DNA of 64,000 nt from contig NZ_LR134386.1 of assembly GCF_900637665.1 (NCBI RefSeq), positions 3,464,501 to 3,528,500 of the forward strand, written 5' to 3'. The position numbers were made by a program, and so were the translations under genes. The first letter of the stretch is position 1, and every line of letters starts with the position of its first letter. The notes under the pieces are model-generated. The model saw only the letters and a list, made by a program, of their open reading frames with translations, was not told the origin of the DNA and searched no databases. The stretch is from Chryseobacterium nakagawai (lineage in GTDB: Bacteria; Bacteroidota; Bacteroidia; Flavobacteriales; Weeksellaceae). Of the stretch, positions 53,066 through 62,813 are shown piece after piece.

Positions 53066-53335
53066 TTATCTTTTAATCGGGGCATTCGTGCGGTTATCAT
53101 TTGCAGTATTTCCCACATCAACGCGGTCTGAAAAGGTGGTGATGTGACTGATCGAGATGGTGTTATTCTTATTTCCAGTCGAAATGGCTATGCTTACCAG
53201 CACAGCAACTGTAAGAACGACATAACATCCAAAAAAAAGCTTAGTCATTAACCGCTGCTGCACCGTGGGTAGCGCTTTCCATTTTTGATCTGCCTTTAAG
53301 ACATGGCGTTCTATTATATCTCTTATTTTTTTCAT
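53066..53335 (-). CDS. traL: Conjugal transfer protein TraL (DUF3989)
   Basis: The 89-residue protein has one membrane helix (about 33-52; FFGCYVVLTVAVLVSIAIS) and the N-terminal signature of DUF3989 (LKADQKWKALPTVQQRLMTKL). It is a small inner-membrane part of the Bacteroidota conjugation machinery, between traK and traM with gaps of 11 and 4 bases. Confidence 0.88.
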   Translation of the reverse strand: MKKIRDIIERHVLKADQKWKALPTVQQRLMTKLFFGCYVVLTVAVLVSIAISTGNKNNTISISHITTFSDRVDVGNTANDNRTNAPIKR

Positions 53336-53346
53336 TGTTCTTATTG

Positions 53347-53970
53347 TTAACGTTCAACAGTTTCAACATCTTTGTTTTCAACGACATTGAATTTTTCAAT
53401 GGTAAATCCCTGGGGATTGCTGTCTGACCGCACGGAGTTCACTAATGAACAGTTGGTGATTAGACTTCGTATCGTCAGATTACTGGACCTGATAATGAAC
53501 TGTCTTGCATACGTCTTGACCGAATATGGATAATTGTTAAAATCAGCCACCACACTGTCAACCTCGACCCTCTGCTGGATGTTCCCTGAGATGATCCTAT
53601 TATAATAGCCCTTCTCCTGAAGGTCTTTATAATAATCGAATGCAGACTGGTCTGCCAGATTGAAAGCTCTTTTGACATTGCTTTCAATGGCATTTTTATC
53701 CGGTGCAACAGTGAAGAACAATTCATGGAATCGTCTTACATGCTCTCTCGCTTCAACGGGTCTGTTGATCGACATATCCTGCGAGAGTGCTACCATCAGC
53801 GACTTGCCGTTATCCAATACATAGATCTTCTGACGTTGCTCTTCAGCAAATTGGTAGGACTTGATAACAACAACGCCCACTACTGCAAAGCAGAGTACCG
53901 CAAAAACAAAGGTGAATAAGCGGATCTGCTTGAAGCTGCTCTCTATATTTCTTAAAGTTTTAAATTCCAT
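53347..53970 (-). CDS. traK: Conjugal transfer protein TraK
   Basis: The 207-residue protein begins with MEFKTLRNIESSFKQIRLF and a single membrane helix (FVFAVLCFAVVGVVVIKSY). A periplasmic domain follows, containing EAREHVRRFHELFFTVAPD. It is the VirB8-like component of the CTnDOT-type system. Its position between traJ and traL is the standard order. Confidence 0.9.
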   Translation of the reverse strand: MEFKTLRNIESSFKQIRLFTFVFAVLCFAVVGVVVIKSYQFAEEQRQKIYVLDNGKSLMVALSQDMSINRPVEAREHVRRFHELFFTVAPDKNAIESNVKRAFNLADQSAFDYYKDLQEKGYYNRIISGNIQQRVEVDSVVADFNNYPYSVKTYARQFIIRSSNLTIRSLITNCSLVNSVRSDSNPQGFTIEKFNVVENKDVETVER

Positions 53971-53982
53971 TGGATCGTATTT

Positions 53983-54975
53983 TTATTTTAATAGTCTGCC
54001 TGAAATATTCCCTGTTGCCGAACCCGCTGCCGCTCCTGCAATGTTGCCTGATTTTGTAGCGGTCTGGTTGACATTGCGCATAAAGTTTCCGGCACCACCT
54101 GCCTGAATGATCCATCCTGTGACAGTTGGCACCGTAAAATATCCGACAACACCGATGACCATATAGATGATGTAGACGGTATTAGAAGTATCAGGAATGA
54201 AGTTCGGGTCTGCCAGCATTTCAATATCTTTCTCAATGATGAGTGTTTGAATTTTGGCCAGTATGGCACTGAAAATATCAGCAACCGGCAACCATAGATA
54301 AACACTGATATATCGCGTCAGCCATTGCGTCAGTGTGGTCTGAAAACCATCCCATACAGAGATGGCAAATGCAATGGGTCCCAAAATAGAAAGTACAATG
54401 AGGAAAAAGGTCCGGATTGTATCAATCACCAACGCTGCGGACTGGAAGAGGATTTCTAAGAACTCTCGAAAACCGTCCCTGATCTGCTTCTTAATATCAA
54501 ACATTTCTCTCTCAATGTACATTCCTGACATCGTGACCAGATCAGATGGCGACCAGCCTAGCTCGTCAAGCTTTTTGTCAAATTCCTCATCCGAGATCAG
54601 ATACGCCATTTCGGGATTCCTGAGCATGGCCTCTCGTTCGAGAAGATCTTTTTTTTGCTGCAATTCGTTCAGATCCAACACCTGATTCTCCAACATTGAA
54701 TGGCTACCCTGAACGATCGGGCTTAAAACACCGTTAATACTTCCCAGTACCAATGTTGAAAAGAACATAATGCAGATGCCGATGGCAAATGGTCTTAGCA
54801 TTGGAAACAGGTCGATCGGTTCGGCACGGCTGAGTGACTGCCATACCTTGATGGCCACATAGAACAAGGCGCCCAGGCCAGCCACGCCCTTTGCGACCGC
54901 GGCCATATCGGCACACAATGGCATCATCTCATCATAGACCGAACGAAGGACTTCGTGTAAATTGCTAGGTTCCAT
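53983..54975 (-). CDS. traJ: Conjugal transfer protein TraJ
   Basis: The 330-residue polytopic membrane protein has about seven hydrophobic segments and motifs such as AAVAKGVAGLGALFYVAIKVWQSL and FLIVLSILGPIAFAISVWDGF. It corresponds to the VirB6-like inner-membrane channel protein. The start is one base past the traI stop, indicating translational coupling. Confidence 0.9.
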   Translation of the reverse strand: MEPSNLHEVLRSVYDEMMPLCADMAAVAKGVAGLGALFYVAIKVWQSLSRAEPIDLFPMLRPFAIGICIMFFSTLVLGSINGVLSPIVQGSHSMLENQVLDLNELQQKKDLLEREAMLRNPEMAYLISDEEFDKKLDELGWSPSDLVTMSGMYIEREMFDIKKQIRDGFREFLEILFQSAALVIDTIRTFFLIVLSILGPIAFAISVWDGFQTTLTQWLTRYISVYLWLPVADIFSAILAKIQTLIIEKDIEMLADPNFIPDTSNTVYIIYMVIGVVGYFTVPTVTGWIIQAGGAGNFMRNVNQTATKSGNIAGAAAGSATGNISGRLLK

Positions 54976-54976
54976 C

Positions 54977-55609
54977 TTACCAGTATTTTTGATTTGATGT
55001 ACCGTAAAGATCCAATACCCTTTGGGTATTGTTCTGTTTTTTTGCTCTCAGATAGCTGACAGAAATATTCTTATTTGTGTAGTATCTTACAAGATTATGG
55101 TACTCTTTGACCTCTTTGTACACTCGGTCGATCACATCCATTCTTTCTTTATCATTGAGCGAAAGGCCATTTGCCGTAATGATCTCTTTTAGCTCTTTCA
55201 GCAGTTCTGTACTTTCGGTCAGTAATGCTGAGTAGCCGTTTGCGATCGCCGTCAGCTCCTGGGCATTGAAGTTGGGATCATTGAGCATCTTGCTGAAATT
55301 GGTGACGTATATTTCTGATACGTCTCCTACCATCAGAACGGTCTGCTGAACTTTTCGGGCATCTTTGACCAGATTATTGATGGCTTTCAACTTATCATAA
55401 TATTCCTTACCCTGCTCATATACTTTCTTAACTTCGTTGAAGTTCTTGACGACATTGGAAACGGTTGATGAGGTCTGCACAATTTCATTGGCGGAGTTCA
55501 GAATTCCTGATGCGAGGTTAGCCGGATCGGTCACTACGAATTGTGCTTTTGCGTAAGTTGCGGTTGCGAAAATGGCTACCATTGCTGTTTTAATAATCAA
55601 ATTTTTCAT
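54977..55609 (-). CDS. traI: Conjugal transfer protein TraI (DUF4141)
   Basis: The 210-residue exported protein has a signal peptide (to about KAQF), followed by the DUF4141 segment with VVTDPANLASGILNSANEIV and a helical body (VKNFNEVKKVYEQGKEYYDKL). It is the VirB5-like component of CTnDOT-type transfer systems. It follows traG exon 2 by 25 bases. Confidence 0.9.
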   Translation of the reverse strand: MKNLIIKTAMVAIFATATYAKAQFVVTDPANLASGILNSANEIVQTSSTVSNVVKNFNEVKKVYEQGKEYYDKLKAINNLVKDARKVQQTVLMVGDVSEIYVTNFSKMLNDPNFNAQELTAIANGYSALLTESTELLKELKEIITANGLSLNDKERMDVIDRVYKEVKEYHNLVRYYTNKNISVSYLRAKKQNNTQRVLDLYGTSNQKYW

Positions 55610-55634
55610 TGTTCTTAAATTTTAAATGATTGAA

Positions 55635-55760
55635 TTAATTGTCTTTGTTAGGTTTGATCTTCCTAAGGGAGATCCTCTTGATGGCATGTTCTACATTACC
55701 ATCAAGTTCAGAGGCGAGATTCATCACCTCCATCTTTTCTGTTTCCTCAGTAGTGTAAGC
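55635..55760 (-). CDS. traG: TraG exon 2 (C-terminal 41 residues)
   Basis: The exon encodes AYTTEETEKMEVMNLASE to a final KPNKDN and a TAA at 55635-55637. Joined to exon 1 it restores a reading frame through EEYLAYTTEE, the sequence expected at the end of Bacteroidota TraG ATPases. The junction is set by the 3' end of the group II intron at 55761. Confidence 0.85.
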   Translation of the reverse strand, partial: AYTTEETEKMEVMNLASELDGNVEHAIKRISLRKIKPNKDN

Positions 55761-58246
55761 GTAGGATAAGAACCCGGCGCCTTGCCATATTGACTATGGT
55801 AGGTTTCCAAGAACTCTCCCCCGAACCGTACGTACCTGTCTCCAGGTATACGGCTCTCCATCAATTTATTCAGTCTAACTTGCCTGCGTGTATCTTATCG
55901 TGGCATTTTGAGCATAATGCCAAGGTTTTTCTTCTCCTTGCACTCATTCGTTTTTCCCAGTCTTGCTTACCTTTCAGGTCTTTCAATTTGCGTATATGGT
56001 GCATTTCCAATTTCTCGTTGGCACCGCATAATTCGCATTTCTGGTTTTGCAACCTTGTTATAAGGCTGTTTCTTCCTCCTGTAATGGTAACTGTGACAGG
56101 TAAACTATCCACGTAAGCACCACGGGCAGCTTTTTGGCGTTTGAAACCCTCTTTGTAAAAGCGTCTGTACATTATATCTCCTTTCCTGTTTTTGTAGGGA
56201 ATGGAAAATACTCCGTTGATACATCTTTTAGTCTTTTCCTGACTGATTGAAGTTTGGTATTTCAGTGCATACGTTTTGTACATACTGTACTCCAAGATGT
56301 AAGAAAATGACTGGACAAACGAGCTGTTGTTGGCAATTGAGTAATAATTGTAAAAGCCCCGTATTTCAGCGTTGTACTGACTGATGATTTCTAAGTCATC
56401 CAAGTCTTTCATGTAATAGCGTGAGCGTGGTTTCCAAACTTCTGTGCCTTTTTTATTTACCAGTTTCATGGCATTATAGCTCAGTAGCTTTTTCTTCATC
56501 ACGTCTACTGTGACACGGAGTACAATCTTATCTCCGAAACATCTTACGGTTCTACCGTGCTTATCTCTCTTGGATTCATCGGAGTTTCGCACGGAGACAT
56601 CAAAGCCTAAGAATTTGGCTGGTTTCTTAGCATTAGTCACCAAGGTTTTTTCATCAGACAGTTCAAGTTTCAGTTTTTCATCAAGGTAAACCTTGATGTC
56701 TTCCTTTATCTTTTTGCAGTCTTCTTTGCTACCTATGACCCCGATAAGAAAATCGTCCGCATACCTAACGTATTTTAACTTTCTGAAACTGCCATCCATC
56801 TTGTCATAAGCTGGATATTTGTTTCTTTCCTGTCTCAACTCTTTGATGTCCTTAATCATCTGCTCTCTGACAGTTTCGTCTGTCTCACATTTGAGTTTCT
56901 TGGCCAAGCGGTATCGTCTCTGTTCGTGTAGCCTGTACTGGCGTGTTGCCGTAGTTCTTTTACCCTTATCGAAGTCCTTGATATAATCCTTGACATATTT
57001 ATCGAGTTTATCAAGGTAAATGTTGGCAAGGATGGGGCTTACAATCCCACCTTGCGGTGTGCCACTGTATGTTTTGTGGTACACCCAATCTTCAATATAC
57101 CCTGCATTGAGGAACTTTCGTATCAACCGAATGAACCTGTCGTCAGCGATACGCTCCTTTAGGATACCAATCAATATTTCGTGATTGATATTGTCGAAGA
57201 AGCCTTTTATATCGCCCTCGATGAACCACCGTACAGCAGTGAATGACTGTTGGACGCTTAATAGGGCTGTGTGACAGCTTCTATTGGGTCGGAACCCATG
57301 TGAAGTATGCTCAAAGCTACCCTCATAAATTGCTTCCAATATCATTCTGATAACCTCCTGCACTAATTTGTCATCAAAAGATGGTATACCAAGCGGACGT
57401 TTCTTCCCGTTCTTTTTCGGAATGTATGTCCTCTTGGATGGGTTTGGCTGATAGGTCTCGTTTCGCAACGATGCAATCAGCCTTTCAATGCGGGATATAC
57501 TCATTCCGTCGATGGTCTTTCCATCAACTCCTGCCGTCATATTGCCTACTTTACTGTAGATTTTCTGATAGGCGATAAAGTACATCTCTTCATTGAACAG
57601 AACCTTGTATAGCCTTTCGAACTTATAGTCCGTGTTTCCGCTGTGCCTTATTAGACTGTTCAATACTTTTTCTGGATTTCTCATAATGTCTCTCACATTT
57701 TCCGTTAATCGTATTAAACTAAATTGACTGTCTCCCTTCGCCATGTACAGGGCTTTCCCCTGCTCGGACTACTACGGAGACTCCGTTGCCGTATCGGATA
57801 TTCAGGAGCTTTTTCCATAGCCACGCCTGTGGCATTCCGACTTAGGCAATCCCCATTTAGACATATAGCAACTATTGGCACGTTAGATTGTCGGATGCGA
57901 TGTTCGCCCTTTTCTGCTTATTGCAGTTACGTTGTGGTCTGTTTATGCTATCACTACTACCTGTCATTAGGATATTACCACAAAGTGACGTTGGTAACTG
58001 TCTTCCGTCACTGCCTAAGAACTGACCGTTCGGACTGTCGTTCAATCAATCAAGACTTCATCCTTATATCTAACTTTTCAACTCGCCATTCAGTCGCAAC
58101 ACGACAATTAGTTGACTTATGGCTTTTCCGACATGCTACACTCCCCGTCGGGTTTCCCGTTCGGATAAGTCGGCTGTTGATGGGCGTTATAAACACTTGC
58201 CCAGTGGTTGCCAAACCACATTCACTATATGCCCTTATGGGCGCAC
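55761..58246 (-). mobile_element. Group II intron inserted in traG (2486 bases)
   Basis: On the minus strand the intron starts with GTGCG at 58246, matching GUGYG. It ends with CCTAC at 55761, matching the AY 3' end. Domain V is visible at about 55822-55857 (GAGCCGTATACC paired with GGTACGTACGGTTC around a short loop). A sequence TAGATAT at 58066-58072 can pair with the last seven exon bases ATATCTG at 58247-58253 (EBS1-IBS1). Removal restores an intact traG frame. Domain IV carries the reverse transcriptase. Confidence 0.88.
55870..57744 (-). CDS. ltrA: Group II intron reverse transcriptase/maturase with HNH endonuclease
   Basis: The 624-residue protein has an N-terminal RT0-RT7 region with GIPSFDDKLVQEVIRMILEAIYE, FDNINHEI, GTPQGGIVSPILANIYLD and the catalytic YVRYADDF (near residue 327). 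A maturase domain X follows (about 450-540), then a C-terminal HNH zinc motif (CELCGANEKLEMHH, then CSKCHDKIH). It promotes splicing of its host intron RNA and inserts the intron into DNA. All catalytic motifs are intact, so the intron may still be active. Confidence 0.95.
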   Translation of the reverse strand: MAKGDSQFSLIRLTENVRDIMRNPEKVLNSLIRHSGNTDYKFERLYKVLFNEEMYFIAYQKIYSKVGNMTAGVDGKTIDGMSISRIERLIASLRNETYQPNPSKRTYIPKKNGKKRPLGIPSFDDKLVQEVIRMILEAIYEGSFEHTSHGFRPNRSCHTALLSVQQSFTAVRWFIEGDIKGFFDNINHEILIGILKERIADDRFIRLIRKFLNAGYIEDWVYHKTYSGTPQGGIVSPILANIYLDKLDKYVKDYIKDFDKGKRTTATRQYRLHEQRRYRLAKKLKCETDETVREQMIKDIKELRQERNKYPAYDKMDGSFRKLKYVRYADDFLIGVIGSKEDCKKIKEDIKVYLDEKLKLELSDEKTLVTNAKKPAKFLGFDVSVRNSDESKRDKHGRTVRCFGDKIVLRVTVDVMKKKLLSYNAMKLVNKKGTEVWKPRSRYYMKDLDDLEIISQYNAEIRGFYNYYSIANNSSFVQSFSYILEYSMYKTYALKYQTSISQEKTKRCINGVFSIPYKNRKGDIMYRRFYKEGFKRQKAARGAYVDSLPVTVTITGGRNSLITRLQNQKCELCGANEKLEMHHIRKLKDLKGKQDWEKRMSARRRKTLALCSKCHDKIHAGKLD

Positions 58247-60628
58247 CAGATATTCTTCGGTGGAAACCTCCGTAGCATACACCGCAGAATGAGTTCCGCC
58301 CAGTCCGATCCAGACTTCCTTGTAGAGTCTTTTCGGATCGTTGTTCATATTGATAGAGAGTACCTGAGATTTTTCTTTGTCAGTCAATCCCAACATTGCC
58401 TGGATATCATCGAACTTGTTCATATACTTGCGCTGATCCAATAGGATCTTGCAGTCTGAATTATTGATAATACTCTCCTTGACGATCGGTGACTGGATGA
58501 TGTCATCCACTTCCTGGGTCACCACAATGGCTTCTCCGAAAAATTTCCTGACCGTTTTGAAAAGGTATTTGATGTACTCCGCCATCCCTTCTTTGGCAAT
58601 CGCTTTCCAGGCTTCTTCAATGAGGATGAGTTTTCTGATCCCCTTGAGCCTTCGCATCTTGTTGATGAAGACCTCCATAATGATGATGGTCACGATCGGG
58701 AACAGGATCTTGTGGTCTTTGATCGCATCGATCTCAAAAACGATGAATCGCTTGGACAAGAGATCAAGTTGTTTTTCTGAATTCAACAGGTAATCGTATT
58801 CACCGCCTTTGTAATAAGGCTCCAACACGTTGAGAAAGTTGGCGATATCAAAGTCCTTTTCCCTGACCTTCTTTTGTTCCAGAACTTTCTGGTAGTCATC
58901 TTTCACATACTCGTAGAATCCATTGAATGAGGGATGGGAATTTTTGCTCCTGATCTGTTCAATGTATCCGCTAACAGCATTGGACAAAGCAACCTCTTCT
59001 GAACGGGTGGGTGGTTCATCATCCCTTTTCCATAGTGTGAGGATCAAGGTTTTGATGCTTTCTCTTTTTTCAATATCAAAAACGCCGTCATCGGTATAGA
59101 ATGGATTGAAAGCAATCGGATTGTCTTCTGTATAGGTAAAATATACGCCGTCCTCCCCTTTTGTCTTGCCCTTGATCAGCTCGCACAAGCCTTGGTAAGA
59201 ATTTCCGGTATCGACCAGTAATACGTGAGCTCCTTGTTCATAATACTGTCTGACCATATGGTTGGTGAAAAAGGATTTACCGCTTCCTGAAGGTCCCAAA
59301 ATAAACTTGTTCCGGTTGGTAATAATGCCCTGCTTCATGGGTAGGTCTGATATATCCAGATGAATAGGCTTTCCTGTCAGACGGTCAGCCATCTTGATCC
59401 CGAACGGTGAGGGTGAATCCTGATAATTGGTTTCTTCGGTGAAAAAGCACAAGGCTGGTTCAATGAACGTGTAAAAGCTTTCTTCGCTTGGGAAATCACC
59501 AGCGTTTCCGGGAATACCTGCCCAGTACAAGGTTGCCGTGTCTGTCGTATTGTGACGGGGCTTGCATTCCATCAGTGCCAATGCACTTCCGGTGTCATTT
59601 TTCAGTTGTTTCAATTCTGAAGGATTATCAGACCAAGACATCACGTTGAAATGTGCCCGGATGGATTGGAGACCATATGAATGAGCTTCATTGAGGTATT
59701 TCTCTATCCATTCCTTGTTGATCTGATTCGCCCTGCTGTATCTTGCCAATGAATGCATGTTTCTGGCAGACTTTTCGAATTTGTTCAGGTTTTCATCGCT
59801 GTTGTCAATGAACAGATATTGGTTATAAATGTGATTGCAGCTTAATAAAAGTCCTACCGGAGATGCGAAAGACAATAGGCAGCCACTCCTGTCGGTACTT
59901 AACTTTTCATATCGACTATGTGATGAGACCGTCCCGGGCAGGTCATCGGTATCGGATAAAGTATGCATACTGATCCGGTTGTTGCCGATGCGCATTTCTT
60001 CTGATCCGAGTTTGATATCCTGCAAAGAAGGATTGGTTTCTCTCGACAGGGTCAGGTACTGCTCCAATATTCCTGACTGGCTTTCGGTTCCTGAGATCTC
60101 ATCTTCGGTCATTCTTTCCAGATGAATATAACCGCTGTCATTCATGATCCTTTCAAACTGGTCGACAGCTTCCATAAAGCGACTGATTACCTCTTTGTCT
60201 TTGATCTCCTTTGGGATCAGTTTGCCTTTGCACAGCGAGGAAAAGTTGCTCTGCATCCGCATTCTCTCCTTACTGGTTTTCGTAATGAACAGATAGCAAT
60301 AGTGGTTTAAGAATGGTCTCTCATTGAAATGTCTTTCAAAAGATTTTGAAAGAAAGCTCTGGTTTTCTCTGGACAGATCCGGGCTATAGTTTTCTTTGAT
60401 AAACCAGTCCTGTTTGTGGACGACCGTAAAATCAGGCATGATCTTGATGGCCTTGAACCAGGCTGAATGGATCGCTTCATATTCCACAGATGCCACCGTA
60501 AAGAGTTCAGGTAGCCTGACCTTGAAACAAACCGTGACATCCGCATCTTTTGAAATAATGCAGTCGTTCTCTATCGCAAGCAGTGGAAATTTACTCTCCA
60601 GCGTTGCGGCTTTGGAGGTATTTCTCAT
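58247..60628 (-). CDS. traG: TraG conjugation ATPase, exon 1 (residues 1-794)
   Basis: The exon encodes the VirB4-like ATPase. MRNTSKAATLESKFPLLAIE begins at 60628, where ATGA overlaps the traF stop. The Walker A motif GPSGSGKS lies at about 445-452, then FVVFEIDAIKDHKI-like Walker B regions, and VVTQEVDDIIQSPIV near the end. An earlier ATG at 60673 would overlap traF by 49 bases and is less likely. The exon stops at EEYL; exon 2 follows after the group II intron, giving an 835-residue protein. It energises assembly of the mating channel at the inner membrane. Confidence 0.9.
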
Positions 60629-60957
60629 GCTGAAGTTTTTTGACGGTTGCTTTTCAGGTAGCGGTAGATGCATTTTCGACTGATGATATACTTGGGATGC
60701 TTTTTTTGTGCTCCCAATTTCATCAGTCCGTGCTCGCCGTATTTTCCGTTGAGTGAGAAGGTCTGCCAGATGAGAATAGCACTACTTGCTCCGCCAATCG
60801 TAAGGCAGAGATAGGTATTGACGCCAGCCATGTACATGACCATCACGCATACGAGTATCCCCAATAATCCTCCTGCAAAAATGAACAGGTATTGGGCTTT
60901 TAGCCCTTTGAACTCTACCGTCCTTCCGATGCCTTTGTTGATATGATAGGTATTCAT
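60625..60957 (-). CDS. traF: Conjugal transfer protein TraF (DUF4133)
   Basis: The 110-residue protein begins MNTYHINKGIGRTVEFKGLKA. It has two membrane helices (YLFIFAGGLLGILVCVMVMY and TYLCLTIGGASSAILIWQTF) and a basic tail. It matches DUF4133, the VirB3-like part of CTnDOT-type systems. The start at 60957 is used; a longer frame from 61020 overlaps traE. It overlaps traG by four bases. Confidence 0.9.
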   Translation of the reverse strand: MNTYHINKGIGRTVEFKGLKAQYLFIFAGGLLGILVCVMVMYMAGVNTYLCLTIGGASSAILIWQTFSLNGKYGEHGLMKLGAQKKHPKYIISRKCIYRYLKSNRQKTSA

Positions 60958-60968
60958 AGTAACAAAAT

Positions 60969-61274
60969 TTAAAGGAAGAATGAACGGAGGATCGTTGCAG
61001 CTACAATCAGAAATATACACGCGCCGAACCAGCTGGCAGCGGTCTTGCTGGTGTCGGGGTCACCACTGCTGAACTTGTTGTAAACTTTCACTCCGCCTAT
61101 CAGTCCGACGACCGCCCCAATGGCATAAATGAGTTGGGTTGCCGGTTCAAAATAAGAAGTGACCATCTGGGTCGCCTCATTGATTCCTGCGGTACCATTG
61201 CCTTGGGCAAAGGCACCTGTTACTGCTAAAAAGCTTAGACCTAATAGCAGTAATTTTTTTCTTTGTTTTCTCAT
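60969..61274 (-). CDS. traE: Conjugal transfer protein TraE (DUF4134)
   Basis: The 101-residue exported membrane protein has a signal peptide (to about GAFAQ). The DUF4134 core follows, with two helices (LIYAIGAVVGLIGGVKVYNKF and WFGACIFLIVAATILRSF) linked by SSGDPDTSKTAAS. It is the VirB2-like pilin candidate of the system and the first gene of the operon in this window. Confidence 0.9.
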   Translation of the reverse strand: MRKQRKKLLLLGLSFLAVTGAFAQGNGTAGINEATQMVTSYFEPATQLIYAIGAVVGLIGGVKVYNKFSSGDPDTSKTAASWFGACIFLIVAATILRSFFL

Positions 61275-61673
61275 AATTGAAACACATCAATTTGTTATGG
61301 TGTGCCGCACTTTGCGGAACTATGGGACAAAGATGACTGAGCTTAGGAATTATTTTAACTGTGTGGCGCTTTAGGGAATCTTTTGGCAGTTGAACAGCGC
61401 TAAACTTTCCGGCAATCGTTTATAATTACTTGCAAATTTGTGGGGAATTTTAAAGAATGAAATCATCGATTAGAGTGTTAACTTTTAATAAGTTTCAACA
61501 CTTTTAGGAAAATTACTTTAAAAGTTTTTTAACTTTATCCAGTAAAAACGATCAAGTCAGGGGTCAGTCGACGAAACGGAAAATATAACTCGCTTAGGCT
61601 ATAATCTATTAAATAATTCGTTTTTTATAGATCAAATAAATTACTTCCAATTGTAAGCTGTACTTTCTACATT
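61275..61673. other. Leader of the tra operon and noncoding spacer
   Basis: A small hairpin (CCGCA at 61305-61309, TGCGG at 61313-61317) lies in the probable leader of the minus-strand tra operon. A CATCTTTG box near 61328-61335 could be its -7 element. The rest shows no gene. The expected traA-D genes are not here. Confidence 0.4.
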
Positions 61674-61885
61674 TCATTCTCTAGAATACTTATACAATGT
61701 CATTTTCGAAATCTTCAAGTCAGTGGCAATTTCGTTGAAGCTTTTTATCCCCCTCATATAATAACTTTCTGCAATAATAGCTTTTTGCTGCTTCCTTACT
61801 TAATGCTTTCCTGCCACCTATTTTCTTACCTCTTTTCCGTGCTTCGTCCAAGCCTGCTTTTGTTCTTTCACTGATTTAATACAAG
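61674..61885 (-). pseudogene. Resolvase/invertase C-terminal fragment, frameshifted
   Basis: Read with one single-base shift near 61790, the minus strand encodes SERTKAGLDEARKRGKKIGG, then RKALSKE, then IIAESYYMRGIKSFNEIATD and LKISKMTLYKYSRE. This is the C-terminal linker and helix-turn-helix of a serine resolvase of the Tn3/Hin type. The catalytic domain is missing. It lies head-to-head with the transposase remnant, as in Tn3-family transposons. Confidence 0.7.
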
Positions 61886-62395
61886 GGCTATCAACGTAGC
61901 AGTAAGAGATGCAACCTATGTTTTTAGATGGGCTTCTCTATCATAACTCTCATTTACAGTAGAAGAATATTATACTGATACTTCGGAGTTTACCGATCAG
62001 GTACTTGCTTTGGATGTAGTTAGTGGGGTTCAAATTTGCCCAAAAAATCAGAGATTTGAATGATAAGAAGCTATTTATTATTTTAGTATCTACGGGGTAT
62101 TTTGCGTTATCAGAACATATAGGAGGAACAATCAAAAGCAAAAAGATTATTGAAAACTAGGCCTAAATATGAAGGTTTGCAGCTTCTATAAAAAATGAAA
62201 CTGTTACAGCTTCACTGATTGCCAAAAAGATTGGAAGTTATCCAAGGCAAAAACGGACTTGTTGTAGCATTATGGGAATTGGATAAAATTGAAAGAATCT
62301 TATGCTCGACTGGAGAATGAGTACGGAACTTAGATGGAGAGTTACTTCGGAACTTAATAAGGGGGAAGCTAATAATGCCTCGGCAAGAGCTTTAT
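61881..62395 (+). pseudogene. Tn3-family transposase C-terminal remnant
   Basis: In several frames the plus strand shows Tn3 TnpA pieces: DATYV then LDGLLYHNSHL, VEEYYTDTSEFTDQ, IRDLNDKKLFII, LSEHIGGTIKSKKIIEN, ETVTASLIAKKIGSYPRQ and ELNKGEANNASARAL. Multiple frameshifts and stops make it nonfunctional. Together with the resolvase piece it marks a dead Tn3-family transposon at the edge of the conjugation region. Confidence 0.75.
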
Positions 62396-62666
62396 AAGAA
62401 TTACTTAAGCATCTTTCTCCATTAAGATGGTAAGCATATTCAATTTACCTTAGACTATGTCTGAGAAGATCGTAATAAGCTTAAAAAAAGAGAAGTTTAG
62501 ATTGTTAAGAAAAGTTTTAATCATTTAGTCAATCTATTTAAATTGCAAATATTAATAGATCTTATCATTAACGTACGAAATTTTACTTTTTCGTAGACTG
62601 CCTCTTACTATAGATATCCGTTTTTTGAATGTCAAAAATCAATAAGAATTTAGTCTAAGTATTATT
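62396..62666. other. Noncoding spacer after transposon remnant
   Basis: AT-rich DNA without a recognisable gene or repeat. Confidence 0.4.
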
Positions 62667-62732
62667 TTTGTCATTCTGAAAGAATTTAAACACACTGAAA
62701 TAAAACCGTTTAGACTCCTACGGAATGACAAA
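62667..62732. repeat. REP-like intergenic palindrome
   Basis: TTTTGTCATTC at the left and GAATGACAAAA at the right are exact reverse complements. Their inner flanks (TGAAAGAATTTAAAC and GTTTAGACTCCTACG) pair partly. This form, GTCATTCTGAA...GAATGAC, is a dispersed intergenic element I recall from flavobacterial genomes. It lies just upstream of the bestrophin gene's 3' end. Confidence 0.55.
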
Positions 62733-62813
62733 AGAGTGCTGATTTTGAGTATTCTGACTGAAAACGGACATTTAATTCCGTTTTTAATCTAAAATAAACT
62801 TAATTGAAAAAAT

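Noticed and set aside
57724..58275. 183-codon plus-strand frame over the intron 5' region
   Set aside because: It is antisense to group II intron domains I-III. The length reflects structured, GC-richer intron RNA, not a gene.
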